Origin: Ferruginibacter sp.
GTDB taxonomy: Bacteria; Bacteroidota; Bacteroidia; Chitinophagales; Chitinophagaceae
DNA length: 64,000 bases
NCBI GenBank assembly: GCA_013141115.1
Contig: JABFRP010000004.1
Span: 1 to 64,000, forward strand
Direction of reading: 5' to 3'
Numbering within the stretch: the stretch's first letter is position 1; every line of letters starts with the position of its first letter. The notes under the pieces are model-generated. The model had not been told where the DNA came from. It worked only from the letters and a program-made list of their open reading frames with translations, and searched no databases. Positions 42,854-52,441 of the stretch are shown piece by piece. Made by a program: the position numbers and the translations under genes.

Positions 42854-43382
42854 TATACATGCCTGTTTTATGCCGGAGTGTTATTTAGATACTAATCTGG
42901 TAGAGTTTCTTTTGGGAAGACCAAATTCAGTCAACCACAAAAAAGGAAATAGTTCTGTGGCAGCAACAATGAATAACAACAGGTTTTTAGATAGCTTTGT
43001 GGTTGCGGTAATTGATGATGATAAAAGAAAGCTAAAAGAATTAGAAGAATGTACAAAAGTTGAAAGGTTATGGAGAAAGGGGTTAAAAATATTTAAACAC
43101 CCTGAAAGGAAACATTACTTTATTCAAATTTCTCCTGCAATCGAGAAATGGATTTTGAGTGAATGTGAAAAGGGTGGAATAAATATTGAACTGTATAATT
43201 TGCCAGGGAATTTTAAAGAGTTAAAAAACCTTAAAGGCTTTACCCAAAGAAATGATGAAAGGTTTAAGAGCTTGTTTGCTGATATGCTGGAGAATGAAAA
43301 ATGTGATGAAATAATTGAATTAAAAAGATGGTTGACATTTTTAAAAGAAAAAAATTATAATACAAACATAGATTTGTTATAA
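42843..43382 (+). CDS. Small TOPRIM-like protein paired with the ATPase
   Basis: 179 residues (or 170 from a second ATG at 42870). E12 and D16 in MPECYLDTNLVEFLLG fit the E-x3-D start of TOPRIM domains, VVAVIDDDKRK (54-63) fits the DxD strand, and SPAIEKWIL (98-105) resembles the F/I-E-x-W-L helix of RloB-like proteins. The G of the usual EG is a C here. It overlaps the ATPase by 11 nt, implying coupled translation, and ends directly against the nuoG ATG. The likely role is the nuclease-like effector of a two-gene ATPase system. This is motif-level inference, so the family call is tentative. Confidence 0.6.
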   Translation: MLFDIHACFMPECYLDTNLVEFLLGRPNSVNHKKGNSSVAATMNNNRFLDSFVVAVIDDDKRKLKELEECTKVERLWRKGLKIFKHPERKHYFIQISPAIEKWILSECEKGGINIELYNLPGNFKELKNLKGFTQRNDERFKSLFADMLENEKCDEIIELKRWLTFLKEKNYNTNIDLL

Positions 43383-44561
43383 ATGGCAGACGAAATAAAA
43401 AAAGAAGCACCATCAACATTTAAAGTTACCATTGATAACATCACTATAGATGTTGCCCCTGGCACCACTGTTTTAAATGCTGCCCGCCAAATTGGTGGCG
43501 ATGTAACACCGCCTGCAATGTGTTACTACAGCAAATTACAGGGTAGTGGTGGTAAATGCCGTACCTGTTTGGTAGAAGTGGCTGCAGGCTCTACAGCTGA
43601 TCCAAGGCCAATGCCAAAACTGGTAGCCAGTTGCAGAACTACTGTAATGGATGGCATGATAGTAAAAAATATTACCAGCGATAAAGTAAAAGATGCAAGA
43701 GCTGGGGTGGTGGAATTTTTGTTATTGAATCACCCTTTGGATTGTCCTATTTGCGATCAGGCAGGCGAATGTCATTTGCAAGATCTGGGTTATGAACATG
43801 GTAAAGAAAGCACCCGCTACGAATTTAAAAGAAGAACTTTTGAAAAAGAAGATATAGGGCCATACATACAATTGCACATGACAAGGTGTATTCTTTGTTA
43901 TCGTTGTACCTATGTGGCCGATCAATTAACTGATAACAGGGTGCATGGTATTTTAGACCGTGGCGATCATGCAGAAATATCTACTTACATTTCCAAAGCA
44001 ATAGACAATGATTTTAGTGGTAACATGATAGATGTTTGCCCGGTAGGTGCATTAACAGATAAAACATTCCGGTTTAAAAACAGGGTTTGGTTTACTAAAC
44101 CTGTGGATGCACACCGTAATTGCGATAATCCTAAATGTTGTGGCAAAGCAACGTTATGGTTGCGTGGTGATGAAGTGTACAGGGTAACTGCACGTAAAGA
44201 TGAATGGGGCGAAGTGCAAAGCTATGATGGCAAACCCGGCTGGATATGTAATACCTGCCGCTTTGATAAAAAGAAAACCAGCGATTGGACAATTGAAGGT
44301 GTAACAAAAATAAATCGTCATTCAGTAATTTCGCAAGGCCATTACCAGGGATTGGTGATGCCCAAAGAAACGGTAAAAGAAGTAATGGGCGGACGTGACC
44401 CTAAACTTTTGATGAACATACATAATGTAAGTGAGGTAAATAATCCGGCAATACATTTAAGTAAAATAGATGGTCCGGCCCACATGCAGGATTTTGCAAA
44501 ATCAGCCGATCATGTAGCAGGAGATGGAGAATCTACCCAATGGGGTTTAACAAAAGAGTAA
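43383..44561 (+). CDS. nuoG: NADH-quinone oxidoreductase subunit G, short form
   Basis: 392 residues. The N-terminal 2Fe-2S ferredoxin has CYYSKLQGSGGKCRTC and a later SCRTT; HPLDCPICDQAGECHLQD follows; then the 4Fe-4S site CILCYRC and VCPVGALTDK; then NCDNPKCCGKATLWLRGDEVYRV. The long molybdopterin-like domain of E. coli NuoG (about 900 residues) is missing; short NuoG is normal in many Bacteroidota. It passes electrons from NuoE/F toward NuoI. It begins immediately after the TOPRIM-like gene. Confidence 0.94.
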   Translation: MADEIKKEAPSTFKVTIDNITIDVAPGTTVLNAARQIGGDVTPPAMCYYSKLQGSGGKCRTCLVEVAAGSTADPRPMPKLVASCRTTVMDGMIVKNITSDKVKDARAGVVEFLLLNHPLDCPICDQAGECHLQDLGYEHGKESTRYEFKRRTFEKEDIGPYIQLHMTRCILCYRCTYVADQLTDNRVHGILDRGDHAEISTYISKAIDNDFSGNMIDVCPVGALTDKTFRFKNRVWFTKPVDAHRNCDNPKCCGKATLWLRGDEVYRVTARKDEWGEVQSYDGKPGWICNTCRFDKKKTSDWTIEGVTKINRHSVISQGHYQGLVMPKETVKEVMGGRDPKLLMNIHNVSEVNNPAIHLSKIDGPAHMQDFAKSADHVAGDGESTQWGLTKE

Positions 44562-44581
44562 AAATATTTTAATAAAGGATT

Positions 44582-45634
44582 ATGCTTTTAGCAATTGACC
44601 TGGGATTGATAATAGAAAAATTAGTGTTGATACTCATTGTGGTAATGGGATCATTGGTTATTGCCATGTATGCCACGTATGGAGAACGTAAAATAGCGGC
44701 TGCTTTACAAGACAGGCGTGGACCAAACCGTGCAGGTCCGTTTGGGCTTTTACAGCCTCTGGCCGACGGGTTAAAATTATTTTTTAAAGAAGAGATCATT
44801 CCTGATTTTTCATCTAAATTCTTATTTATTCTTGGCCCGTCAATGGCAATGCTTACCGCAATAATGACCAGTGCTGTAGTGCCTTGGGGCGATAAAGTTC
44901 ATTTTTTCGACAGGGATATTGCATTACAAATTGCAAATGTTGATGTAGGAATATTGTATGTTTTTGGTGTGGTAAGTTTGGGTGTATATGGTATTATGAT
45001 AGGCGCATGGGCAAGTAATAATAAATTTTCCCTGATGGGTGGTTTAAGAGCCGCATCACAAATTATCAGTTACGAGCTAGCCATGGGTATTTCAATTATT
45101 GCATTAATAATGGTAACGGGTAACCTTGGCCTTAAAGAAATGGTGCTGCAACAACAAACAGGTAACTGGTGGAATATAGTATACCAGCCTTTAGGTTTTC
45201 TTATCTTTTTAATTTGTGCTTTTGCAGAATGTAACAGGGCCCCTTTTGATCTGGCAGAAGCAGAAAGTGAATTGATCGGCGGTTATCATACGGAGTATTC
45301 TTCCATGAAACTGGGTTTTTATTTATTTGCCGAATACATCAATATGTTTGTAAGCAGCGTAATCATGAGTACCTTGTTTTTTGGAGGCTATGATATTCCT
45401 TTTGTAAACGAACAACACCTGCAGGAAAGCATTGGCCAATGGGCAGTATTGTTACAAGTGTTATGTCTTTTAGCTAAAGTAGTTGGGTTTATATTTTTCT
45501 TTATGTGGGTACGGTGGACGATACCACGTTTCCGTTACGATCAGTTAATGAATCTGGGTTGGAAGGTTTTAATACCTTTAGCTTTGATAAATATGCTGGC
45601 AACAGGTGGAGTACTTTTATTTTTAAACAAATAA
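44582..45634 (+). CDS. nuoH: NADH-quinone oxidoreductase subunit H
   Basis: 350 residues, about eight membrane helices. Conserved loops GERKIAAALQDRRGPNRAGPFGLLQPLADGLKL (early cytoplasmic loop) and AECNRAPFDLAEAESELIGGYHTEYSSM line the quinone tunnel. It couples quinone chemistry to proton pumping. In the standard G-H-I order. Confidence 0.97.
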   Translation: MLLAIDLGLIIEKLVLILIVVMGSLVIAMYATYGERKIAAALQDRRGPNRAGPFGLLQPLADGLKLFFKEEIIPDFSSKFLFILGPSMAMLTAIMTSAVVPWGDKVHFFDRDIALQIANVDVGILYVFGVVSLGVYGIMIGAWASNNKFSLMGGLRAASQIISYELAMGISIIALIMVTGNLGLKEMVLQQQTGNWWNIVYQPLGFLIFLICAFAECNRAPFDLAEAESELIGGYHTEYSSMKLGFYLFAEYINMFVSSVIMSTLFFGGYDIPFVNEQHLQESIGQWAVLLQVLCLLAKVVGFIFFFMWVRWTIPRFRYDQLMNLGWKVLIPLALINMLATGGVLLFLNK

Positions 45635-45664
45635 TTAAATAAACCTTAAAGCGGTTTTATAAAT

Positions 45665-46219
45665 ATGCAAGCATTAACAAACAGGGTAAAACAGGTAGAG
45701 CGAAAACCATTAAGCATAATGGAGAGGATGTACCTGCCTGCTATTTTTAAAGGAATGATCATTACGTTTGGTCATATGTTTAAAAAAAGGCCCACTATTA
45801 ATTATCCTGAAAAAACAAGACCATTCAGTCCGGTGTTTAGAGGGCTACAGGTTTTAAACAGAGATGAAGAGGGGCGTGAAAATTGTACAGCCTGTGGTTT
45901 ATGTGCAGTAGCTTGTCCGGCAGAAGCCATTACAATGGAAGCTGCAGAAAGAAAAACAGGGGAAGAGAATTTATACAAGGAAGAAAAATATGCAGCTAAG
46001 TACGAGATTAATATGCTGCGCTGTATTTTTTGTGGATTATGTGAAGAGGCTTGTCCTAAAGATGCTATTTATTTAAGTGAAACATTTGCGCCTTCCGATT
46101 ATCAGCGTAAACAATTTATATACAGTAAGGATGATCTTTTAATTCCTCATCCGGTAAACGAACCGGAAGCTTATAAAAAGGCATTGGGAAATAAAGCTAA
46201 AAAGGAAACAGTAAATTAA
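45665..46219 (+). CDS. nuoI: NADH-quinone oxidoreductase subunit I
   Basis: 184 residues. Two 4Fe-4S motifs, CTACGLCAVACPAEAI and CIFCGLCEEACPKDAI, hold N6a and N6b between NuoG and NuoB. N-terminal amphipathic part contacts the membrane. One nucleotide before nuoJ. Confidence 0.97.
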   Translation: MQALTNRVKQVERKPLSIMERMYLPAIFKGMIITFGHMFKKRPTINYPEKTRPFSPVFRGLQVLNRDEEGRENCTACGLCAVACPAEAITMEAAERKTGEENLYKEEKYAAKYEINMLRCIFCGLCEEACPKDAIYLSETFAPSDYQRKQFIYSKDDLLIPHPVNEPEAYKKALGNKAKKETVN

Positions 46220-46220
46220 A

Positions 46221-46724
46221 ATGAGTATTACAACAATTCTATTTATTCTTTTATCGGTAATGGCTGTTGGCAGCGCTTTAATGGTGATCACCAGAAAAAA
46301 TCCTGTGCACAGTGTATTGTATCTGATCGTTACCTTTTTTGCAATATCCGGGCATTATATTTTATTGAATGCACAGTTTTTGGCCATAGTTAATATCATT
46401 GTTTATGCCGGAGCCATTATGGTATTGTTTTTATTTGTGGTGATGATGATGAATTTAAATATGAATAGTGAACCTCAAAAAAATAAGATGCTGCAGTTTG
46501 CCGGTGTAATTTCAGGAGGTAGTTTGTTTTTGGTATTGGTTGCGGCATTAATAAAATCAAAAGCTGTTACCGGTGCAATGGAAATGCAAACCGGCGATTA
46601 TGGATTGATTAAGAATTTAGGAAAAATTTTATTTAGTGATTACGTATTACCATTTGAAATAAGCAGTGTATTGTTTTTAAGCGCAATGGTGGGGGCTGTG
46701 GTAATTAGTAAAAAAGAACAGTAA
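46221..46724 (+). CDS. nuoJ: NADH-quinone oxidoreductase subunit J
   Basis: 167 residues, five predicted membrane helices. NPVHSVLYLIVTFFAISGHYI and NIIVYAGAIMVLFLFVVMMM are the conserved helices, the latter including the pi-bulge helix of NuoJ. Membrane-arm subunit. A short passenger gene follows before nuoK. Confidence 0.95.
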   Translation: MSITTILFILLSVMAVGSALMVITRKNPVHSVLYLIVTFFAISGHYILLNAQFLAIVNIIVYAGAIMVLFLFVVMMMNLNMNSEPQKNKMLQFAGVISGGSLFLVLVAALIKSKAVTGAMEMQTGDYGLIKNLGKILFSDYVLPFEISSVLFLSAMVGAVVISKKEQ

Positions 46725-46750
46725 AATATTTTTAACCCGAATAACTAAAT

Positions 46751-47278
46751 ATGAAGAGATTAATTATTTTTAGTTTTATTATCTGTGCAATAGGCAACAG
46801 TGCTTCAGCACAAATAGATTTTAATAATTTGAATATTGATAAAATTTTAGGAAAAGTACTTTCAGTAAAAAAAGGTTTTGCGCCAAAGTTTTCTTTAGGT
46901 AATACTGCAATTCCAAAAATTGCAAAAGTGGCCGAAATTATAGGATTTAAAAAAAGTGATCAGGCTATAAAACTATTCAACACTTTTAAAACAGGAAGAA
47001 CAGTATATAAAATTGCATCTTATGCAGGCAGTGCAATTGCAGCATACAGCGCAATAAAAGCAATAGATAAAGCATCAATAAAAGAGGATTACCAAAAACC
47101 ACTGATTGGTGCATTAAGTACAGTGGCATCAGGCTTACTGGTTAAGTTCTTAACTAAAAGTGCTTCTTACAAAGCAGTAGATGTTTTCAACGGGATAGTA
47201 AAAAAGAAATTAAAAGATATTTTATCAGTAGCGCCTGCATCATCAACAATGGGCATGGGTGTTTATGTGAAATTATAA
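46751..47278 (+). CDS. Secreted or membrane-associated protein of unknown function between nuoJ and nuoK
   Basis: 175 residues. Signal peptide (1-20, ending ASA). The mature part is basic (FKKSDQAIKLFNTFKTGRTVYK) with two moderately hydrophobic, Ala/Ser/Gly-rich helices (about 95-110 and 122-136: YAGSAIAAYSAIKAI, IGALSTVASGLLVKFL). No family recognised. It lies 26 nt after nuoJ and its stop is 4 nt before nuoK, so it must be co-transcribed. It is not a known complex I subunit. Confidence 0.65.
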   Translation: MKRLIIFSFIICAIGNSASAQIDFNNLNIDKILGKVLSVKKGFAPKFSLGNTAIPKIAKVAEIIGFKKSDQAIKLFNTFKTGRTVYKIASYAGSAIAAYSAIKAIDKASIKEDYQKPLIGALSTVASGLLVKFLTKSASYKAVDVFNGIVKKKLKDILSVAPASSTMGMGVYVKL

Positions 47279-47282
47279 GTTT

Positions 47283-47615
47283 ATGGAAATTCAATGGTAT
47301 ATATATTTAGCGGCGGCCTTGTTTAGCATTGGCGTAATTGGAGTACTTACCAGGCGCAATGCAATAATCATTTTTATGTGTATTGAGTTAATGCTTAATT
47401 CGGCAAATTTATTGCTGGTGGCATTTTCTAAAATGCATGCCGCTGCTGCAATTGGCAAAGCAACGGCTACAGTAGTAAGCGACGGACAAATTTTTGTATT
47501 TTTTATAATGGTGGTGGCAGCTGCTGAGGTAGCAGTGGGGCTTGCTATTATTGTGATGATGTACCGGAATGTACACTCCGTGGATGTAAATTTTTTAAAC
47601 AGGTTAAAGAACTAA
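47283..47615 (+). CDS. nuoK: NADH-quinone oxidoreductase subunit K
   Basis: 110 residues, three membrane helices. Conserved acidic residues: the Glu in IELMLNSANLLLVAFS and the second in AAAEVAVGLAIIVMM. Part of the proton path between NuoH and the antiporter-like subunits. The helix 2-3 loop has a small additional segment (GKATATVVSDG), which is common in Bacteroidota NuoK. Confidence 0.95.
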   Translation: MEIQWYIYLAAALFSIGVIGVLTRRNAIIIFMCIELMLNSANLLLVAFSKMHAAAAIGKATATVVSDGQIFVFFIMVVAAAEVAVGLAIIVMMYRNVHSVDVNFLNRLKN

Positions 47616-47621
47616 CAGGGC

Positions 47622-49508
47622 ATGAACAACGTTTTACAAATAGTTTGGCTGATACCACTTTTACCATTGATCGGTTTTTTAATTAATGGTTTGGGAAGAA
47701 AACATTTATCAAAAACACTTGCTGGTATTATTGGCAGCGGAGTAGTTTTGGCTTCTTTTCTTATCAGTGTATATGTGTTCTTTAGTGTAAAAGGCGGCAA
47801 TACCCATGTTGCACATTACTTCGATTTTATAAATGTAGCCTCACTTAAAATTGGTTTCGATTTTCAGATAGACCAATTGTCTTCAATTTTCTTATTAATA
47901 ATTACGGGTGTTGGTTTTTTAATTCATGTGTATTCCACATCCTATATGCATGAAGAAGACAATAAAGATTTTGCAAAATATTTTGCTTATTTAAATCTCT
48001 TTGTGTTCTCGATGTTGTTGCTGGTAATGGGAGCTAACTATGTAATTATGTTTATTGGTTGGGAAGGTGTGGGCTTATGTTCTTATTTATTAATTGGGTA
48101 TTGGTTTAAAAATAACAATTTTAATAATGCCGCAAAAAAAGCCTTCATTATGAATCGCATTGGCGATCTGGGCTTTTTACTGGCCGTATTTTGGTTAATT
48201 GCAAAATTAGATACCACAGATTATCACACCGTATTTGCAAATATTTCTACACTTAGTAAAACAGATATTATTGGTATTACCTTATTACTGTTTGTAGGAG
48301 CCACTGGTAAAAGCGCACAGATACCTTTATACACCTGGTTGCCCGATGCAATGGCTGGTCCAACACCTGTGAGTGCATTGATACATGCTGCAACAATGGT
48401 AACTGCAGGTATTTACATGATTGCACGCAGCAATATTTTATATTCTACAGATGCTGCAGAAATTACAAGACTGATCATATCTGTAATTGGGTTGGCTACA
48501 GCATTATTGGCTGCAAGCATTGCAATAAAACAAAATGATATTAAAAAAGTGTTGGCTTACTCCACAGTTAGCCAGTTAGGGTTTATGTTTTTGGCTTTAG
48601 GTACCGGCAATTATGTTGCTGCCGTATTTCATGTAATGACGCATGCTTTTTTTAAAGCATTATTATTCCTTGGCAGTGGCAGTGTAATTCATGCCATGGG
48701 TGGCGAGCAGGATATTACTAAAATGGGAGGATTAAAAAAGTACATGCGTATTACACAAATTACTTTTTTAATTGGCTGTTTGGCAATTGCCGGATGTCCG
48801 CCATTTAGTGGTTTTTTTAGTAAAGATGCAATCTTAATAAGTGCGTTTGAGCATAATAAAGTATTGTGGATTTTAGCTGTATTTGCTGCAATGATGACGG
48901 CTTACTACATGTTCCGTTTATATTTTTTAACCTTTAACGGAAAGTTTAGAGGAACACATGAGCAGGAGCATCATTTACACGAAAGCCCTACGGCTATGAC
49001 GTTGCCATTAATTATTTTGGCTGTACTTGCAATTATTGGCGGCTTTGTAGGTGTACCACATTTATTGGGTGGGCATAACGAGATTGCCACATTCTTACAG
49101 CCCGTTATTCCGGTACATGAAAATGCCCATCCTTTAAGCAGCGGCACCGAATACGGATTGATGATTGGAACTACGATTGCCATGCTTATTGCTGCGGTAT
49201 TTGCATATTTACAAACCCGTAATGTTGCTGTAAAAGAAAATAAAGGGCTGGGTAAAATTTTGGAAAACAAATGGTATGTAGATGAATTGTATGATACTAT
49301 CATTGTTAAGCCGCTGCAATCACTGGCAGCTTTCTTTAATAATGTAATGGAGAAAAAAGGTATTGATGGTTTTGTAAATGGTGTGGGCAGAGCAGTTAAC
49401 TATGGCAGCCGCCAGGTTCGCTTATTACAAAGCGGCTATGTAGGCAACTATGTTTTGTTAATGGTAATTGGAATTTTAATTTTATTTATAGTACAATTGT
49501 TTTTGTAA
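47622..49508 (+). CDS. nuoL: NADH-quinone oxidoreductase subunit L
   Basis: 628 residues. Antiporter-like subunit with MGANYVIMFIGWEGVGLCSYLLIGYW (key Glu), YTWLPDAMAGPTPVSALIHAATMVTAG, and HAFFKALLFLGSGSVIHAM (key Lys and His). The last ~150 residues form the long lateral helix along the membrane arm, ending in a membrane anchor. Proton-pumping subunit. Confidence 0.97.
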   Translation: MNNVLQIVWLIPLLPLIGFLINGLGRKHLSKTLAGIIGSGVVLASFLISVYVFFSVKGGNTHVAHYFDFINVASLKIGFDFQIDQLSSIFLLIITGVGFLIHVYSTSYMHEEDNKDFAKYFAYLNLFVFSMLLLVMGANYVIMFIGWEGVGLCSYLLIGYWFKNNNFNNAAKKAFIMNRIGDLGFLLAVFWLIAKLDTTDYHTVFANISTLSKTDIIGITLLLFVGATGKSAQIPLYTWLPDAMAGPTPVSALIHAATMVTAGIYMIARSNILYSTDAAEITRLIISVIGLATALLAASIAIKQNDIKKVLAYSTVSQLGFMFLALGTGNYVAAVFHVMTHAFFKALLFLGSGSVIHAMGGEQDITKMGGLKKYMRITQITFLIGCLAIAGCPPFSGFFSKDAILISAFEHNKVLWILAVFAAMMTAYYMFRLYFLTFNGKFRGTHEQEHHLHESPTAMTLPLIILAVLAIIGGFVGVPHLLGGHNEIATFLQPVIPVHENAHPLSSGTEYGLMIGTTIAMLIAAVFAYLQTRNVAVKENKGLGKILENKWYVDELYDTIIVKPLQSLAAFFNNVMEKKGIDGFVNGVGRAVNYGSRQVRLLQSGYVGNYVLLMVIGILILFIVQLFL

Positions 49509-49523
49509 TTAGAAGATATAAGT

Positions 49524-51014
49524 ATGCAAACTCTTGGAATACGTTTTCCTGAATTATTAATATGGTCTCCGCTTATTGCCGGCTTGCTGTGTTTTATTTT
49601 AAAAAATGAGAAGAACTCTAAAGCCATAGCTTTATTTTCCTCGATCATAACTTTAGCAATTTCATTTGCCAGTATAATTTATGCTAATGATAAACAGTTG
49701 AGCGGCTTGCAGGATAATTATGTATGGATGAAATACCTTGGCGCCAGTTTCAGTGTTGGTTTAGATGGTATGGGCCACCTGTTAACTTTGCTTACCGCAT
49801 TTTCTTTCCCGTTAATTTTTATTGCAACTTATAGTAACAGTTACAAAAATTCCAGTTCTTTTTATGGCTTGATGTTATTATCCCAGGCTGGATTATTAGG
49901 TGTATTTACAGCAATGGATGCCTTAGTATTTTATTTCTTTTGGGAATTAGCGTTAATACCGGTTTACTTTTTATCCAGTAAATGGGGTGGCGAAAAAAGA
50001 ATACAGGCAACCTTTAAATTTTTTGTGTACACTTTTGCCGGTTCATTATTAATGCTGATAGGTATAATTTATGTGTATTTACAAACACCAGCTACACCTA
50101 CATCGGAACATTCTTTTGCAATAAGTGCATTTTATAACTTACGCCTTTCGGTGGCAGAACAATTTTGGTTATTCTGGTTATTCTTTACCGCTTTTGCAAT
50201 TAAAATGCCTGTATTCCCCTTTCATACCTGGCAACCGGATACTTACGAACAGTCGCCAACAGCAGTAACAATGGTGTTAAGTGGCATTATGGTAAAAATG
50301 GGGGTGTTTGCAGTGTTGCGTTGGTTAATTCCTATATTTCCTGCAGCAGTTGCAAAATACGATACGCTTGTAATAGGCTTATCTGTTTTTGGAATGATCT
50401 ACGCCAGCTTAATTGCAATAAAGCAAGATGATCTAAAACGATTGGTAGCTTATTCTTCTATTGCACATATTGGTTTAATGTGTGCGGCAATTTTTGCATC
50501 CAGTCAAAATGTTAATCATGTGGGTATGCAGGGCGTAATGATACAGATGTTCAGCCATGGTATTAATATCATTGGCCTATGGATAGTTATTGAATTAATA
50601 GAAAGACAAACCGGGGTTAGAAAAATATCGCAGTTAGGAGGAATAGCACACAAAGCTCCTGTACTTACAATAATGCTGGTGATAATTGCTCTGGCAAATA
50701 TTGCACTGCCATTAACCAATGCATTTGTGGGAGAATTTATGATGTTCAGCGGTTTGTTTAAATTTAATATATGGTATGCAGCAATTGCAGGAGTAAGCAT
50801 AATACTTGCAGCAGTTTACACCTTAAATATGGTACAAAAAGTTTTTTATGGAGAAACCAATGCGCTTACTGCAACAGTAAAAGAAATTGCTTTGCACGAA
50901 AAATTAGTACTTGCAGTAATTGTGGTAGCAATATTCCTAGTAGGTGTTTTTCCTCAACCAATGCTTGATTTAACAAAGAACGCAGTAACATTAATAATAG
51001 GAAAAGGTAAATAA
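49524..51014 (+). CDS. nuoM: NADH-quinone oxidoreductase subunit M
   Basis: 496 residues, 14 helices expected. FWELALIPVYFLSSKWGG (key Glu), FPFHTWQPDTYEQSPTAVTMVLSGIMVKMG (TM7 loop and Lys), KRLVAYSSIAHIGLM (TM8) and MFSHGINIIGLWI are the standard antiporter-like blocks. Proton pumping. Gene spacing of 15 nt to nuoL and 35 nt to nuoN. Confidence 0.97.
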   Translation: MQTLGIRFPELLIWSPLIAGLLCFILKNEKNSKAIALFSSIITLAISFASIIYANDKQLSGLQDNYVWMKYLGASFSVGLDGMGHLLTLLTAFSFPLIFIATYSNSYKNSSSFYGLMLLSQAGLLGVFTAMDALVFYFFWELALIPVYFLSSKWGGEKRIQATFKFFVYTFAGSLLMLIGIIYVYLQTPATPTSEHSFAISAFYNLRLSVAEQFWLFWLFFTAFAIKMPVFPFHTWQPDTYEQSPTAVTMVLSGIMVKMGVFAVLRWLIPIFPAAVAKYDTLVIGLSVFGMIYASLIAIKQDDLKRLVAYSSIAHIGLMCAAIFASSQNVNHVGMQGVMIQMFSHGINIIGLWIVIELIERQTGVRKISQLGGIAHKAPVLTIMLVIIALANIALPLTNAFVGEFMMFSGLFKFNIWYAAIAGVSIILAAVYTLNMVQKVFYGETNALTATVKEIALHEKLVLAVIVVAIFLVGVFPQPMLDLTKNAVTLIIGKGK

Positions 51015-51049
51015 TAAAAATAAGTTCGCCATTGGCGGATGGGATAAAT

Positions 51050-52441
51050 ATGAACGCAATTATTTTAACAGCAATCTGGGGAATAGTAATGATGTTGGCC
51101 GGTGCATTTATTAAAAACAAAAGCACACCCAAATACCTTGCTATTGGAGGTCTTGTACTTATTATTCTGGCAAATGGTATAGAGCTTAACTGGCAAGAGC
51201 CGCTTTTTGCAATAGATGTAAAAGATATGTTGCATACCAATAGCTTTAACCTAACCTTTATTGCGGTAATGCTGGTTTGTACTTTGTTATACTTTTTATT
51301 AAATGGCCGTGATATTGAAAAGGTAGGCAATCATGTTGCGGAATACTTTGCATTGATATTTTTTGTGCTTTGTGGCGTTGCTATCGTAGCAACATTTAAT
51401 ACACTGCTCATGTTATTTATCGGGATTGAAATTATTTCAATTCCATTATACATATTAACCGGCAGTGATAAACGCAATTTAAAAAGCAATGAAGCGGCGC
51501 TGAAATATTTTTTAATGGGGTCATTCTCTACCGGTATAATGCTGATGGGGATCGCTTTTATTTACGGCGGTAATACATCGGCCTCCTTCTTTTTGGATAG
51601 AATTAATATGGGGGCAGGTACAATGCCTGTAATGATTGCTATTGGCTTAGTACTGTTATTAATCTCCATGTCATTTAAAGTATCTGCAGCACCATTTCAT
51701 TTTTGGACACCGGATGTGTATGATGGCGCACCAACAGTATTCACTTCTTTTATGGCCACTATTGTAAAGGCTGCTGGTTTTTTTGCATTTGTGCGCTTGT
51801 TTGAAAATGCATTTGGTACAGTGCAGCCACAATGGCAAAAGCTCATCGTAGTAATTACAGCTGCCACTTTATTAATTGGTAATCTTACGGCAGTATTTCA
51901 GCAAAGTGTAAAACGAATGCTGGCCTATTCAAGTATTGCGCAAGCCGGGTTTATGTTGTTTGCTTTATTTGCATTGAACGAAAAGGCTAAAGAAGGTTTG
52001 GTGTTATATGCCGCAGCTTATAGTTTAGCCACTATCGGCATTTTTGCAGTACTGATAAAAATGAATGATTATACTATTGACGGTTTTAACGGGCTTGCAA
52101 AAAAGCAACCCATACTTGCACTTACTGCAACAATATTTTTATTATCGCTAACAGGGATTCCATTAACCGCAGGTTTTCAGGCTAAATTTTATATGTTGCT
52201 TGCAGCAGTTAGCAATGGGCATCAAATATGGCTGGTTATTTTAGCTGTTTTATGTGCTGCAATTAGTGCTTACTATTATTTCAGGGTAATACAGGCTATG
52301 TACTTTAAAGATGGTAATGAAACGGTAGAGCAAGAATGGGATGTTACCCCGGCATTCAAAGCTTTACTGGTAATAACCGCAGGCCTTATTATAGCGTTGG
52401 GTATTTATCCAAATTTACTGCTGGACTGGTTGCATTATTGA
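51050..52441 (+). CDS. nuoN: NADH-quinone oxidoreductase subunit N
   Basis: 463 residues from ATG 51050 (MNAIILTAIWGIVMM). The in-frame TTG 18 nt upstream would add a polar leader with no similarity. LFIGIEIISIPLYILTG (key Glu), APFHFWTPDVYDGAPTVFTSFMATIVKAAGF, and KRMLAYSSIAQAGFM are typical. Last gene of the nuo operon; about 150 nt without an obvious terminator precede the next gene. Confidence 0.96.
   Translation: MNAIILTAIWGIVMMLAGAFIKNKSTPKYLAIGGLVLIILANGIELNWQEPLFAIDVKDMLHTNSFNLTFIAVMLVCTLLYFLLNGRDIEKVGNHVAEYFALIFFVLCGVAIVATFNTLLMLFIGIEIISIPLYILTGSDKRNLKSNEAALKYFLMGSFSTGIMLMGIAFIYGGNTSASFFLDRINMGAGTMPVMIAIGLVLLLISMSFKVSAAPFHFWTPDVYDGAPTVFTSFMATIVKAAGFFAFVRLFENAFGTVQPQWQKLIVVITAATLLIGNLTAVFQQSVKRMLAYSSIAQAGFMLFALFALNEKAKEGLVLYAAAYSLATIGIFAVLIKMNDYTIDGFNGLAKKQPILALTATIFLLSLTGIPLTAGFQAKFYMLLAAVSNGHQIWLVILAVLCAAISAYYYFRVIQAMYFKDGNETVEQEWDVTPAFKALLVITAGLIIALGIYPNLLLDWLHY

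Noticed and set aside
41810..43382. A restriction-modification system around the ATPase
   Set aside because: No methyltransferase or specificity subunit is encoded; both neighbours are nuo genes.
41810..43382. Septu (PtuAB) assignment for the ATPase pair
   Set aside because: The small partner lacks an HNH motif; its acidic residues fit a TOPRIM-like domain better.
43383..44561. nuoG as a truncated pseudogene
   Set aside because: All Fe-S ligands are present and short NuoG proteins without the molybdopterin domain are usual in many Bacteroidota.
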